NCBI RefSeq assembly: GCF_001042485.2
Contig: NZ_LBMN02000035.1
Location: forward strand, 248,001-312,000
From: Bacillus paralicheniformis
GTDB lineage: Bacteria > Bacillota > Bacilli > Bacillales > Bacillaceae
Direction of reading: 5' to 3'
DNA length: 64,000 bases
Made by a program: the position numbers and the translations under genes. How positions within the stretch are numbered: the first letter of the stretch is position 1; each line of letters starts with the position of its first letter. Shown here in pieces: positions 10,170 to 18,678 of the stretch. The notes beneath the pieces are model-generated. The model was not told the DNA's origin. It did not search any database and was given only the letters and a program-made list of their open reading frames with translations.

Positions 10170-11435
10170 ATGTTTGAGACATTAAAACACGGAGATCTAC
10201 TAAAGAAAACGGCGGTAGAGGCTGAAACCGATATCGCTCAAATCCATAAAACAATTGATGAAATCAGTGAACGAAATGAGTGGAGGGTGCTTGAAAGCTA
10301 CAGAAAGCACAAAGTATCGGATACGCATTTCACACCATCGACTGGCTACGGCTACGATGACATCGGCCGCGATACGCTGGAAAAAGTCTATGCCGACGTC
10401 TTCGGCGGTGAAGCGGCCCTTGTCAGACCGCAGATCATCTCGGGAACCCATGCGATATCAATTGCTTTATTCGGCGTTCTCCGCCCGGGAGATGAACTTC
10501 TTTACATCACAGGCAAACCGTACGATACCCTCGAAGAGATCGTCGGCGTCAGAGGTGAGGAAAACTCGGGGTCTTTGAAAGATTTCCAGGTCGGATACAG
10601 CCATGTCGAGCTGACTGAAAAAGGAGCCGTTGATTTTGACCGCGTGGCAGCTTCCGTCACACCGCAGACAAAAGTTGTCGGAATCCAGCGCTCAAAAGGA
10701 TACGCAGACCGTCCGTCTTTTACAATTGATGAGATTGAGAAGATGATTCGCTTTGTTAAAGAAATAAACGAGAACATCATCGTTTTCGTCGACAACTGTT
10801 ACGGCGAATTTGTAGAAGAGCGTGAGCCGTGCCATGTTGGAGCGGATCTGATGGCAGGCTCGCTGATTAAAAACCCGGGAGGCGGCCTCGCCAAAACGGG
10901 CGGCTATATCGCCGGCAAGGAAAAATGGGTGAAAGCCTGCTCCTACAGAATGACATCACCTGGAATCGGCAGTGAAGCCGGTGCGTCGTTGTACACCCTT
11001 CAGGAGATGTACCAGGGCTTTTTCCTTGCGCCGCATGTCGTCTCCCAGGCATTAAAAGGAGCCGTATTCACAGCCCGCTTTCTTGAGAAGCTCGGCTTTA
11101 GGACGAATCCTTCGTGGGACAGCAAGCGGACCGATTTGATCCAGTCTGTCGAATTTTCCACCCCGGAGCAGATGATCGCGTTTTGTCAGGCCATTCAGTA
11201 CGCTTCTCCTGTCAACGCCCATGTGACACCATATCCGAGCTATATGCCGGGCTATGAAGACGATGTCATTATGGCGGCCGGCACTTTTGTCCAGGGAGCA
11301 AGCATTGAACTATCAGCGGATGGCCCTATAAGACCGCCTTATGTGGCATATGTCCAAGGCGGATTAACCTATTCCCATGTGAAGAATGCGATATGTAGTG
11401 CTGTGGATGCGCTCATGAAGCAGGGATTAATGTAA
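10170..11435 (+). CDS. ynbB: YnbB, PLP-dependent methionine gamma-lyase-like protein
   Basis: Fold-type I PLP enzyme of the Cys/Met-metabolism group (older name: aluminium resistance protein family). The PLP-lysine segment appears to be NPGGGLAKTGGYIAG (Lys near residue ~235), with the preceding Asp/Asn network in VFVDNCYGEF. The length (421 residues) matches B. subtilis YnbB. The reaction is unproven. The hflX-ynbB-glnR order is conserved in Bacillus. Confidence 0.92.
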   Translation: MFETLKHGDLLKKTAVEAETDIAQIHKTIDEISERNEWRVLESYRKHKVSDTHFTPSTGYGYDDIGRDTLEKVYADVFGGEAALVRPQIISGTHAISIALFGVLRPGDELLYITGKPYDTLEEIVGVRGEENSGSLKDFQVGYSHVELTEKGAVDFDRVAASVTPQTKVVGIQRSKGYADRPSFTIDEIEKMIRFVKEINENIIVFVDNCYGEFVEEREPCHVGADLMAGSLIKNPGGGLAKTGGYIAGKEKWVKACSYRMTSPGIGSEAGASLYTLQEMYQGFFLAPHVVSQALKGAVFTARFLEKLGFRTNPSWDSKRTDLIQSVEFSTPEQMIAFCQAIQYASPVNAHVTPYPSYMPGYEDDVIMAAGTFVQGASIELSADGPIRPPYVAYVQGGLTYSHVKNAICSAVDALMKQGLM

Positions 11436-11456
11436 AGAAAATAAAGAATATTTTCA

Positions 11457-11507
11457 CGTAAAGAATCCTTACATCATGTTGACACATTATATAACATCAA
11501 ATATAAT
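11457..11507 (+). promoter_or_regulatory. glnRA promoter with two GlnR/TnrA operators
   Basis: Operator 1 is CGTAAAGAATCCTTACA (11457-11473) and operator 2 is TGACACATTATATAACA (11480-11496). Both are close to TGTNA-N7-TNACA and match the two-operator layout known for B. subtilis glnRA. Operator 2 overlaps a TTGACA -35 (11479-11484), 17 bases before a perfect TATAAT (11502-11507). This is the expected autorepression by glutamine synthetase-activated GlnR. Confidence 0.93.
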
Positions 11508-11537
11508 AAATTTATATAAGAAAAGGAGGAAATTGAG

Positions 11538-11945
11538 ATGAGTGATAAAATTCGCCGCTCAATGCCCTTATTTCCGATAGGTATCGTCATGCAGCTGACC
11601 GAACTGTCCGCAAGACAAATTCGGTATTATGAGGAAAATGGACTGGTATTTCCTGCAAGAAGTGAAGGGAACAGACGTTTATTTTCATTCCATGATGTAG
11701 ATAAGCTGCTCGAAATTAAAGATTTGATCGAACAAGGTGTAAACATGGCGGGGATCAAACAAATTTTCGCCAAAACAGAAAACGAACAAAAAGAAGACAA
11801 ACAAGACAAGCCGAAAAAAGCAGAGAAACACAACTTGTCGGATGAAGAACTGAGAAAACTGCTGAAAAACGAGCTTATCCAAGCAGGCCGTTTCCAAAGA
11901 GGGACGACATTCCGCCAGGGAGACATGTCCAGGTTTTTTCATTAA
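11538..11945 (+). CDS. glnR: nitrogen repressor GlnR
   Basis: MerR-type repressor that shuts off glnRA and other nitrogen genes when feedback-inhibited glutamine synthetase stabilises it. The winged helix-turn-helix occupies residues ~12-80 ([26 protein letters not shown]). The basic, glutamate-rich tail (residues ~85-135) senses the synthetase. AAAGGAGGAAATTGAG gives a strong ribosome-binding site. glnA follows in the same operon. Confidence 0.97.
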   Translation: MSDKIRRSMPLFPIGIVMQLTELSARQIRYYEENGLVFPARSEGNRRLFSFHDVDKLLEIKDLIEQGVNMAGIKQIFAKTENEQKEDKQDKPKKAEKHNLSDEELRKLLKNELIQAGRFQRGTTFRQGDMSRFFH

Positions 11946-12001
11946 TTTGTTAGCAACTGCATTGCTATATACATTTACCTTTTAGAGGAGGAGTTTTACG
12001 A

Positions 12002-13336
12002 ATGGCAAAGTATACAAGAGACGATATTGTTAAACTAGTAAATGAGGAGAATGTAAAATATATTCGCCTTCAGTTTACAGACATTCTTGGAACGATTAAA
12101 AACGTTGAAATTCCTGTGAGCCAGCTGGAAAAAGCACTTGATAATAAGGTTATGTTCGACGGCTCTTCAATCGAAGGATTCGTCCGCATTGAAGAATCCG
12201 ATATGTACTTGTACCCTGATTTAGATACATTTGTGATTTTCCCGTGGACCGCCGAAAAAGGTAAAGTAGCCCGCTTCATCTGCGATATTTATAATCCGGA
12301 CGGCACGCCGTTTCAAGGCGATCCGCGCAACAACTTGAAGCGCATTTTGAAAGAAATGGAAGACATGGGCTTCTCAGATTTCAATCTTGGACCGGAGCCG
12401 GAATTCTTCCTGTTCAAGCTTGACGAAAAAGGCGAGCCTACCCTTGAACTGAACGACAAAGGCGGATACTTCGACCTTGCGCCGACTGACCTTGGCGAAA
12501 ACTGCCGCCGCGACATCGTACTTGAGCTCGAAGAAATGGGTTTTGAAATCGAAGCGTCTCACCACGAAGTTGCACCTGGACAGCACGAGATCGACTTTAA
12601 ATACGCTGGAGCCATCCGCGCTTGCGATGATATCCAAACGTTCAAGCTCGTCGTTAAAACAATCGCGCGCAAACATGGCCTGCACGCAACATTCATGCCA
12701 AAACCGTTGTTCGGCGTAAACGGATCAGGCATGCACTGCAATCTATCACTCTTCCGAAACGGAGCCAACGCTTTCTTTGACAAAGACACTGACCTTCAGC
12801 TGAGTGAAACGGCAAAGCAATTCATCGCCGGCATCGTCAAGCACGCAACAAGCTTTACAGCTGTGACAAACCCGACTGTCAACTCTTACAAGCGCCTAGT
12901 TCCAGGCTATGAAGCACCTTGCTATGTGGCATGGAGCGCGCAAAACAGAAGCCCATTGATCCGTATCCCGGCTTCCCGCGGCATCAGCACGCGCGTAGAA
13001 GTCAGAAGCGTAGACCCTTCTGCGAACCCGTACCTTGCTTTGAGCGTACTTCTTGCAGCAGGACTTGACGGCATCAAAAACAAGCTTGAAGCACCGGCTC
13101 CGATCGACCGCAACATCTATGTCATGACAAAAGAAGAGCGCCTCGAAAACGGAATCGTCGACCTTCCTGCGACACTCGCAGACGCTCTCGAAGAATTCAA
13201 ATCAAACGAAGTCATGGTCAAAGCCCTCGGCGACCATCTATTCGAACACTTCGTCGAAGCAAAAGAAATCGAATGGGATATGTTCCGCACACAAGTCCAT
13301 CCTTGGGAGCGTGAGCAGTATATGTCTCAGTATTAA
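12002..13336 (+). CDS. glnA: glutamine synthetase type I-alpha
   Basis: ATP-dependent amidation of glutamate to glutamine; it also acts as the signal transducer for GlnR and TnrA. The 444 residues carry the active-site signatures DGSSIEGF, the metal-binding EPEFFLF and [14 protein letters not shown], the ATP motif [16 protein letters not shown] and NRSPLIRIP. The feedback-sensing arginine region near the N-terminus (GFVRIEESD) is present. The last ~280 bases are duplicated at 15310-15588. Confidence 0.98.
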   Translation: MAKYTRDDIVKLVNEENVKYIRLQFTDILGTIKNVEIPVSQLEKALDNKVMFDGSSIEGFVRIEESDMYLYPDLDTFVIFPWTAEKGKVARFICDIYNPDGTPFQGDPRNNLKRILKEMEDMGFSDFNLGPEPEFFLFKLDEKGEPTLELNDKGGYFDLAPTDLGENCRRDIVLELEEMGFEIEASHHEVAPGQHEIDFKYAGAIRACDDIQTFKLVVKTIARKHGLHATFMPKPLFGVNGSGMHCNLSLFRNGANAFFDKDTDLQLSETAKQFIAGIVKHATSFTAVTNPTVNSYKRLVPGYEAPCYVAWSAQNRSPLIRIPASRGISTRVEVRSVDPSANPYLALSVLLAAGLDGIKNKLEAPAPIDRNIYVMTKEERLENGIVDLPATLADALEEFKSNEVMVKALGDHLFEHFVEAKEIEWDMFRTQVHPWEREQYMSQY

Positions 13337-13347
13337 TCTAGGAATCC
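13058..13347 (+). repeat. direct repeat, copy 1: glnA 3' end
   Basis: About 290 bases covering the last 93 codons of glnA and the start of its terminator. They reappear at 15310-15599. I counted two differences inside the coding part, both third-position and silent (CTT/CTC and GTC/GTG). Confidence 0.95.
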
Positions 13348-13378
13348 CTTGGCACCAGTGGTGTCAGGGGGTTTTTTG
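13345..13378 (+). terminator. glnA terminator
   Basis: CCCTTGGCACC / GGTGTCAGGGGG hairpin with an AGT loop, followed by GTTTTTTG. Confidence 0.85.
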
Positions 13379-13479
13379 TTTTTGTGGGTATTTTTAATAT
13401 TTTAAGAGGGAACATTAATCACCCACAAATCACCCACAAAAAATCAATAAAAAAATTACTCCATTATCGTGGAGATATA

Positions 13480-14135
13480 CTCTTATATCTATTCATTGAA
13501 TCCATGTCGATCCTGTCCGGCTCCGTCGGTAAGCGATTCAAGCCATCTGGCGGCATTCAGGAAAAAAGTTAATGCTCTGTTTGGGAATAAAACTGTGTCA
13601 AAGACAACATCATCTACGAGCCAGTCAAGCAAATCCACAGGGACCATTCTGGAAAAAAGGGTCGTCCGGTTCCAAGGTCAAGTCGCTGCAGAAACGCTTG
13701 AATGCCGCTGGCTTCTTTCTGCCGAAATACGGGGCCGATGGGTCTTAAGGGGATGAATCTGTGCAAGCTGTTAAAGCTCTGCAAAAGAAGGCGGGTATCG
13801 CGTTGGATGGAATTTACGGACCGGCTACAGAAAAAGCGCTCGTAGCTATTGAAGCGAAAAAGAAAAAGCCTTCCTCAAACGGCAAAAAATCATCCTACCC
13901 GCTGCCGTCTGGCATCTATAAGGTGAAAAGACCACTGATGAAAGGGACGGTCGTCCGGCAGATTCAGGATGCGTTGGCTACCCTCTATTTCTATCCGGAT
14001 ATAGGAGCAAAGAATAATGGCATAGATGGCTATTACGGGCCGAAAACGGAGAACGTGGACAAACGGTTCCAGCTGATGTACGGGCTGTCTGCGGATGGTA
14101 TTTATGGGCCGAAAACGAAAGCAAAACAAACTTGA
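13480..14135 (+). pseudogene. remnant of a phage-type N-acetylmuramoyl-L-alanine amidase, cell-wall-binding half
   Basis: Broken descendant of an XlyA/XlyB-like prophage endolysin. What survives is a linker (AAFRKKVNALFGNKTVS) and peptidoglycan-binding repeats (GSSGSKVKSLQKRLNAAGFF, VQAVKALQKKAGIALDGIYGPATEKAL, LMKGTVVRQIQDALATLYFYP, DGIYGPKTKAK). The catalytic domain is gone. Damage includes a reading-frame change near the A run at ~13650, a TAA replacing the tyrosine codon expected in GADGSYGD near 13745, and a lost segment near 14060. A second, smaller remnant lies at 16805-16942. Confidence 0.85.
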
Positions 14136-14308
14136 ATCATTATTGCAGCGAAGACAAGGTCCTCTATCTCGAGAACCTTCTTATACTAATCTTTTATCGG
14201 ATAGAAAATTAAAAGTTCGTAAAATTTTCAAAAGGAAATTTTCCATATAGTTGGTTTATATGTTAATATATTACTTGTAAATATAAACTATAGGAGGTTG
14301 TTTTTGGT

Positions 14309-14896
14309 ATGAAAAGTATGAAGGCTAGGGTGTTAATGGTTTTTTCAGTATTTGCACTCCTAACCACAGTAGTATTGACTACGCCAGCGGCTACGGTACA
14401 GGCAAAAAATGCAACAGAAAGTTTGATCAATCATCAAGAAGTTAGCGATGTTGTGCAAAATGTTGATGAAAAAGTCATGGAAAAAGCGAAAAAGTTTGTA
14501 AAAGAAGCATTGAAAACCAATGATGATTTTACATATTCTGTAGACCGTCAAAAAGCACTCCAAATTGGTTTTTCTGTAGATCAAGTAACAAATATGGCGA
14601 TGTTTTATGAAAACTTGCCAACAGAACAAGTGAAATTTTTAGAGGAAGGGAAACAGGTTGCGGTAAAAGGCGATAATCAAATCAAGCCTATGTTTGTGCC
14701 TGCGTTACCATGGGTTGTATATATTTCGTTGCAAGAGTTAATTGCAATTTTAACAGCTGTGGGATTAGCTGGTGTTGCTCAAAAGTTCTTAAAAGACATT
14801 TACACACATGGGATTAAAGAAGCATGCAAAAAGTTTTCAAAAAAACATAAGAAGATTAAAGCCTTCTGTGAAAATAATGGATATCCAACAAAATAA
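14309..14896 (+). CDS. secreted protein, candidate SdpC-like antibacterial precursor
   Basis: 195 residues. A signal peptide with a basic start and hydrophobic core ends near VQA-KN (residue ~32). A charged pro-region of ~100 residues follows, then a hydrophobic stretch (residues ~131-155, PALPWVVYISLQELIAILTAVGLAGVA) and a very basic tail (KKFSKKHKKIK) with two cysteines (EAC, AFC). This layout, with signal, pro-region and membrane-active segment with Cys pair, recalls the cannibalism toxin SdpC, but I see no clear sequence identity. AGGAGG precedes the ATG, and a dyad (TATAGTT..TTTATAT / ATATAAACTATA) lies in the promoter region. A convergent small membrane-protein gene shares its terminator. 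Toxin function is inference. Confidence 0.6.
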   Translation: MKSMKARVLMVFSVFALLTTVVLTTPAATVQAKNATESLINHQEVSDVVQNVDEKVMEKAKKFVKEALKTNDDFTYSVDRQKALQIGFSVDQVTNMAMFYENLPTEQVKFLEEGKQVAVKGDNQIKPMFVPALPWVVYISLQELIAILTAVGLAGVAQKFLKDIYTHGIKEACKKFSKKHKKIKAFCENNGYPTK

Positions 14897-14902
14897 AAAT
14901 AA

Positions 14903-14930
14903 CTCCTGGATTAGTTCCAGGAGCTTTTTT
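14903..14930. terminator. bidirectional terminator between the convergent pair
   Basis: CTCCTGGA (14903-14910) pairs with TCCAGGAG (14916-14923) and runs into six Ts on the plus strand. The A-rich left flank allows use on the minus strand too. Confidence 0.85.
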
Positions 14931-15159
14931 ATAAGTAAATCGCCAATAAAGCCGCTAAGACAGCCATAATAAAGTAATCACTACTATCCATTTTGGTGCC
15001 GTTTTTAACAAAAACATTTAAAGCCCAATTCAATTTTGTACCATCGACCGTCTTTGAAACAAATTTTTTGCCGATATTGTAATACAGCACGTTGAAAAAG
15101 GCGTATGCAACTGAACAAAGCAAATAGAGCAAGATAAACTTACCAAAAAACAAAAGCAT
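14929..15159 (-). CDS. small membrane protein, candidate immunity protein
   Basis: 76 residues with a hydrophobic N-terminal segment (residues ~1-22, [23 protein letters not shown]) and a second at the C-terminus (residues ~62-76, [14 protein letters not shown]). A polar loop lies between them. GGGAGTG precedes the ATG at good spacing. It is convergent with the secreted candidate toxin and shares its terminator, the position an immunity gene would occupy. No family was recognised, so the role is inferred from context only. Confidence 0.6.
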   Translation of the reverse strand: MLLFFGKFILLYLLCSVAYAFFNVLYYNIGKKFVSKTVDGTKLNWALNVFVKNGTKMDSSDYFIMAVLAALLAIYL

Positions 15160-15309
15160 TGCTGGTCACTCCCACATTTTGAATTCTTTAACCAACAACT
15201 TGATTTTACCAAAAATGTTTATAATAGAAAAGGAGACGTTTGTAACATCTTCACCTGTCAAAAGAGGAATTTTTTCGTGATAACTATAGACTTGAGTATA
15301 CAGTTTGTA

Positions 15310-15588
15310 GCAGGACTTGACGGCATCAAAAACAAGCTCGAAGCACCGGCTCCGATCGACCGCAACATCTATGTGATGACAAAAGAAGAGCGCCTCGAAA
15401 ACGGAATCGTCGACCTTCCTGCGACACTCGCAGACGCTCTCGAAGAATTCAAATCAAACGAAGTCATGGTCAAAGCCCTCGGCGACCATCTATTCGAACA
15501 CTTCGTCGAAGCAAAAGAAATCGAATGGGATATGTTCCGCACACAAGTCCATCCTTGGGAGCGTGAGCAGTATATGTCTCAGTATTAA
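15310..15588 (+). pseudogene. duplicated 3' end of glnA (93 codons)
   Basis: In-frame copy of the C-terminal 93 codons of glutamine synthetase, nearly identical to 13058-13336. It has no glnA start or N-terminal domain. An upstream in-frame ATC/ATG could open a ~103-residue frame from 15277, but the product would lack the active site. It is best read as the second boundary of an inserted element that carried its own glnA tail. Confidence 0.92.
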
Positions 15589-15599
15589 TCTAGGAACCC
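15310..15599 (+). repeat. direct repeat, copy 2: glnA 3' end
   Basis: Partner of 13058-13347. Homology begins at GCAGGACTTGACGG and ends at TCTAGGAA. The hairpins that follow are related but not identical. Confidence 0.95.
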
Positions 15600-15627
15600 C
15601 CCCTGGCACCAGTGGTGCCAGGGGGGG
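15597..15627 (+). terminator. perfect hairpin after the glnA-tail copy
   Basis: CCCCCCCTGGCACC / GGTGCCAGGGGGGG with an AGT loop is a perfect 14-bp stem, the counterpart of the glnA terminator. The T tract is weak (TTGAATTTT). Confidence 0.7.
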
Positions 15628-15945
15628 TTGAATTTTGGTCAAAAGATTGGGTGACCAAAATATGACCAAAAAAATTTGAAGTTTCAATCTAACTCCATAA
15701 TCGATGAGACATAACCTTCGTAATCTTCGATTCTATCTTGGTCAAGTTTCTTACTGATATTGGGAGTAAACATCATCTGCTTTTCTTAATATATTTCATG
15801 TCTGTACCTGAATTCCAAGAGTAAAACCACGTGTGTTAGGCGAAAAGTGTGGTCAGCTTGGAATGACGCGGCAAAAGTGACCAAATACTGATTGGAATGA
15901 ATATGTTATATTTAGGGGAACAATAAGCGAAGGGGAAACTATTAA
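15628..15945. other. intergenic stretch with a short minus-strand protein remnant
   Basis: On the minus strand, 15684-15780 reads as a short open segment ending KKLDQDRIEDYEGYVSSIMELD-stop. A similar but broken segment (EYISTIME) is seen on the minus strand near 13455-13500, behind the first glnA tail. The DNA of the two segments is about two-thirds alike. They may be the C-terminal ends of a lost recombinase or other element gene that abutted the attachment site. This is tentative. Confidence 0.3.
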
Positions 15946-16149
15946 ATGTTTGAGTTGGATAAGATGATAAACAAAGTAAACGGCCTTAAAGAAGAGCACG
16001 CAAAGGGAACCCTTAAGGTTATTTGCGGAAAACTGGATAATCTAAAACACGCGGGTGGTCAATATACAGAGAAAGAATTTGTTGAAGATATTCGATCAAT
16101 GATTGAGGATTTTCGAGAATTGGATAATAAAGAAGAGAATAATGAATAA
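15946..16149 (+). CDS. hypothetical small acidic/helical protein
   Basis: 67 residues, predicted helical, charged and without cysteines (LDKMINKVNGLKEEHAKG at the N-terminus; EDFRELDNKEENNE tail). AAGGGGAAAC lies 8-12 bases before the ATG, and a clean terminator follows. No family was recognised. Confidence 0.6.
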   Translation: MFELDKMINKVNGLKEEHAKGTLKVICGKLDNLKHAGGQYTEKEFVEDIRSMIEDFRELDNKEENNE

Positions 16150-16180
16150 AAAACCCTTCTTGCAAGAAGGGTTTTTTTTT
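16148..16180 (+). terminator. terminator after the 67-residue gene
   Basis: AACCCTTCTTGCAAGAAGGGTT palindrome followed by nine Ts. It overlaps the stop codon region. Confidence 0.9.
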
Positions 16181-16232
16181 ATAACAATACCACACCGACG
16201 ACATATACGATCGATTTAGTTATAAACAATTT

Positions 16233-16400
16233 TTAAAACGGGAGGTTTTGAAAAAGCGAAATAGTAATAACTAAAGTTGATAAAGAGCCCAAAGATATCA
16301 AAGATACAATTTTTCGGTTGTTTTGCTTTTTTGGAGATTTACTTAATTCATAGATTAATGCACTCCATAAAAGTATGGATGCCAAAATAATAATACTCAT
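16233..16400 (-). CDS. 55-residue membrane peptide, copy 1
   Basis: Two hydrophobic segments (residues 2-17 and ~31-50) are separated by a basic linker (KSPKKQNNRK). GGAGG precedes the ATG by 11 bases. A tiny frame, Met-Cys-Ile-stop, overlaps the start (ATGA). A close copy with the same promoter lies at 19709-19876. The two copies differ mainly by conservative or silent changes, so both are probably translated. Function unknown; size and layout suit a small toxin, immunity or regulatory membrane peptide. Confidence 0.65.
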   Translation of the reverse strand: MSIIILASILLWSALIYELSKSPKKQNNRKIVSLISLGSLSTLVITISLFQNLPF

Positions 16401-16440
16401 ATACACATAATCCTCCTTTTTATGGTTAACATTGTCATCG

Positions 16441-16470
16441 ATTTTACCACATTTAGGATTGAGATGTCGA
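16441..16470 (-). promoter_or_regulatory. promoter of membrane-peptide copy 1
   Basis: Minus strand: TCGACA (16470-16465), 18 bases, TAAAAT (16446-16441). The same elements are conserved at copy 2. Confidence 0.65.
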
Positions 16471-16804
16471 TGAAATAAGCATCTTTATTTCATTCTTTGA
16501 CTGAAGAACAAAACCGTTTGTTTTCAACTCGGACATTATAGTTCCTTCGGAGTTCTCACTATGAACACTGGCATTCACTTACTCTCTAGTATGAGTTCCT
16601 TATTGAAATGTCTTTATTTCTTTTGTTGTCGAAAATGAAATGAAAACCTATCATATCCAGAACAGAAAGAGGCATTGAAACAAAAAGGTTAACAAAATGA
16701 GGTTGCAAGCTGCAGCCTTTTTAGTTTGAAAAAAGTTAGTACAAATGGAAAGAAATCATCCAACACACTGTTGGTCGGCATCTTTAAAGTGACAAACGCA
16801 TGAA

Positions 16805-16942
16805 ATGAAAGGAGCGGCTGTACGTCAGGTTCAGGAAACGTTGGCTGTTCTTTAGCCCTAAGAGAGCAAGGTATTGACGGCAATACGGTCAGAAAGCGGC
16901 GGGACCGTCACTGATGGTATTTACGGGTCTAAGACAAAAAAT
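16805..16942 (+). pseudogene. second degenerate peptidoglycan-binding remnant
   Basis: Short pieces of the same lysin repeat as 13480-14135 are readable: MKGAAVRQVQETLAVL, then stops and a frame change, then DGIYGSKTK. It follows the second glnA tail as the first remnant follows the first. Confidence 0.7.
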
Positions 16943-17225
16943 AGAAAAGTTAAATTACACAACAATTAATAGAATGAAGTATAAGCAGATAAAAATTTTG
17001 AACGAAATCTGTTGAGTTGAAGGGAAATTAAATTGGTCTTGAGGAATAAAAAGCTGATTTAAGAGGGAAAGAAACAATGCTGCTGAAAAACAACTATTGA
17101 CATATGTAAGTAAATAGAATAAATTAATTATTGTTATAAAAAAACACCTAATTTTATCATAACACACAAGATATAAAAAGTCAATGTTTTTTTAAAAAAA
17201 GATGCTTTTGAAAGGAAGAGAGGTT

Positions 17226-17693
17226 ATGAACTTATCTCGTTTTTTGAATTCCATTCAATTATCCCCTCAATCAAAACCTATGATGGAACTGCTTGAATTA
17301 AATGAAAAAACAAAAGAGCATGGCTTGATCTTAACACCCAGCGATATCAAAACATTAATCGTTTATAGAAATAAAGTGCTTCATGATCATGGACGTATAG
17401 AGCTGGGGATTGAAGTACTAAAGGAATTAATTGAGGTGTTTGCTGCTTCACCCTATATGGATGAGGATCATGATGTCGAAACGTTAATCGAGCTTCAGGA
17501 GATTTTTTATTATCTCAGAAATGAAACAGAAGATAAGATAGGTGACATGAAACTGATTCATCAGATGATGGAGTGTTTTAACGGACCTTCTGCGGGGTCT
17601 TTAGAGTTATTAAGAAGTAAAATGGAGGAACTCGCGGAGAGTTTCAGAAGAAATACGATGAGAAGTGAGTCTTTATATAAAGGTGATGAATAA
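17226..17693 (+). CDS. DUF6323-like protein, gene 1 of a three-gene operon
   Basis: 155 residues, all-helical and acidic. Motifs resemble what I recall of DUF6323 (YRNKVLHDHGRIELGIEVLKELI, FYYLRNETEDKIGD, NGPSAGSLELL), but I could not search. The ATG at 17226 sits 7 bases after AAAGGAAG, better than the in-frame ATG at 17202. The next gene starts one base after its stop. Function unknown. Confidence 0.7.
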   Translation: MNLSRFLNSIQLSPQSKPMMELLELNEKTKEHGLILTPSDIKTLIVYRNKVLHDHGRIELGIEVLKELIEVFAASPYMDEDHDVETLIELQEIFYYLRNETEDKIGDMKLIHQMMECFNGPSAGSLELLRSKMEELAESFRRNTMRSESLYKGDE

Positions 17694-17694
17694 C

Positions 17695-18678
17695 ATGGGA
17701 AAAGAAAATACTTTAAATCGCTATGATTTGGTTTCAAATTTTACGATTGATAAATCAAAGTTAAAGCAAAGCCAATTTATGTTGTCGCTTCTAAAAGAAG
17801 GCCAAAGGGTTGGAGTTATTACCAGCGAAAAAGCTTACAAGATACAGGTAGAGATTATGCAAATCCTGCAACGATTGATAGGCCAGTATACCAAAGGGGA
17901 AAGTACGTCGGTTACTACAGAAACGGCGGAAGGGATTATGGTTTCCCTCATGTATGCAATAGATGCTTATGCTCTCCATTTTGAGAAACCTGAAGAGGTT
18001 ATCGTACATTTACGTTCTGATAGTATAAAAAAAATATATACCAAAGGTGTCGAATTACTTCACTGTTATTTTGAAGAAGCTAAACAATTGTATCAAGACG
18101 TAAAAAAATTAAAGTTAGATGTGCCTGTTGATGCTTATAATTTAACCATTGACGAATCGTTACCTGTATTTATGAATCATTATAATATTATTTTTGAAGC
18201 TCAAAATACGATGGCGAGCATTGACTATCCTTTAGCTATTGACAACATGGAACTGCAAGGTGTTTTTTATATTAAACAGTATTTAGAGCGACTGCTGATA
18301 GAAACGAGATTCTGTCACTTTTTTAACCATCACGATCTAATGTATATCTTGACAAACTTCGGGAGAATATGCCGCTTTAATTATCGCATAGAACTTTTTA
18401 ATATTTTTGAGTTAATGATAAACAATGCTGTTTTTTCACTGCTATCCGGGGGCGAAGCCAATCAAGTCAGAATTTCTGAAGTTCAATATGACAGGTTGAG
18501 TCGGTTGTTAAGTGATTGCCATGCTGATAAAAGGGCAAACTTGATTAACGAAGCATTTGATCGGTTACAGCGGGATTTAAAGACAGATCAAACGATTACT
18601 GATTATATCAATTTGTATCGCAATGAATGTATTCAAAGGGTAAATAACGCTGCGGAATTGATGGCTTCAAAATGTTGA
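17695..18678 (+). CDS. DUF6179-like protein, gene 2 of the operon
   Basis: 327 residues, helical. The N-terminal part resembles DUF6179 (LKQSQFMLSLLKEGQRVGVI, QYTKGESTSVTTETAEGIMVSLMYAIDAY). The rest is charged and helical without enzyme motifs, signal peptide or membrane segments. GGTGATG precedes the ATG. From memory DUF6179 and DUF6323 genes are neighbours in Firmicutes, which fits this pair. No function is known to me. Confidence 0.7.
   Translation: MGKENTLNRYDLVSNFTIDKSKLKQSQFMLSLLKEGQRVGVITSEKAYKIQVEIMQILQRLIGQYTKGESTSVTTETAEGIMVSLMYAIDAYALHFEKPEEVIVHLRSDSIKKIYTKGVELLHCYFEEAKQLYQDVKKLKLDVPVDAYNLTIDESLPVFMNHYNIIFEAQNTMASIDYPLAIDNMELQGVFYIKQYLERLLIETRFCHFFNHHDLMYILTNFGRICRFNYRIELFNIFELMINNAVFSLLSGGEANQVRISEVQYDRLSRLLSDCHADKRANLINEAFDRLQRDLKTDQTITDYINLYRNECIQRVNNAAELMASKC

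Larger units (their letters stand above)
16233..16480. repeat. dispersed repeat, copy 1 (membrane-peptide cassette)
   Basis: About 245 bases comprising promoter, leader and 55-codon gene. They recur in the same orientation at 19709-19955 with roughly 90% identity by eye. The homology stops just beyond the -35 on one side and at the stop codon on the other. Confidence 0.9.
16401..17225. other. 825-base stretch, mostly non-coding
   Basis: Contains the cassette promoter (16441-16470), a hairpin with T tract near 16701-16728 (GGTTGC/GCAGCC) and a second lysin remnant (16805-16942). Its right end is very AT-rich sequence in front of the three-gene operon. A minus-strand hydrophobic frame (16955-17167) looks like an AT-rich artefact. 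Confidence 0.5.

Noticed and set aside
15277..15588. 103-residue frame that looks like glutamine synthetase
   Set aside because: It is the duplicated C-terminal tail of glnA and lacks the catalytic domain; called a pseudogene/repeat.
16955..17167. Minus-strand 70-residue hydrophobic frame
   Set aside because: Produced by AT-rich sequence; no ribosome-binding site and low complexity.
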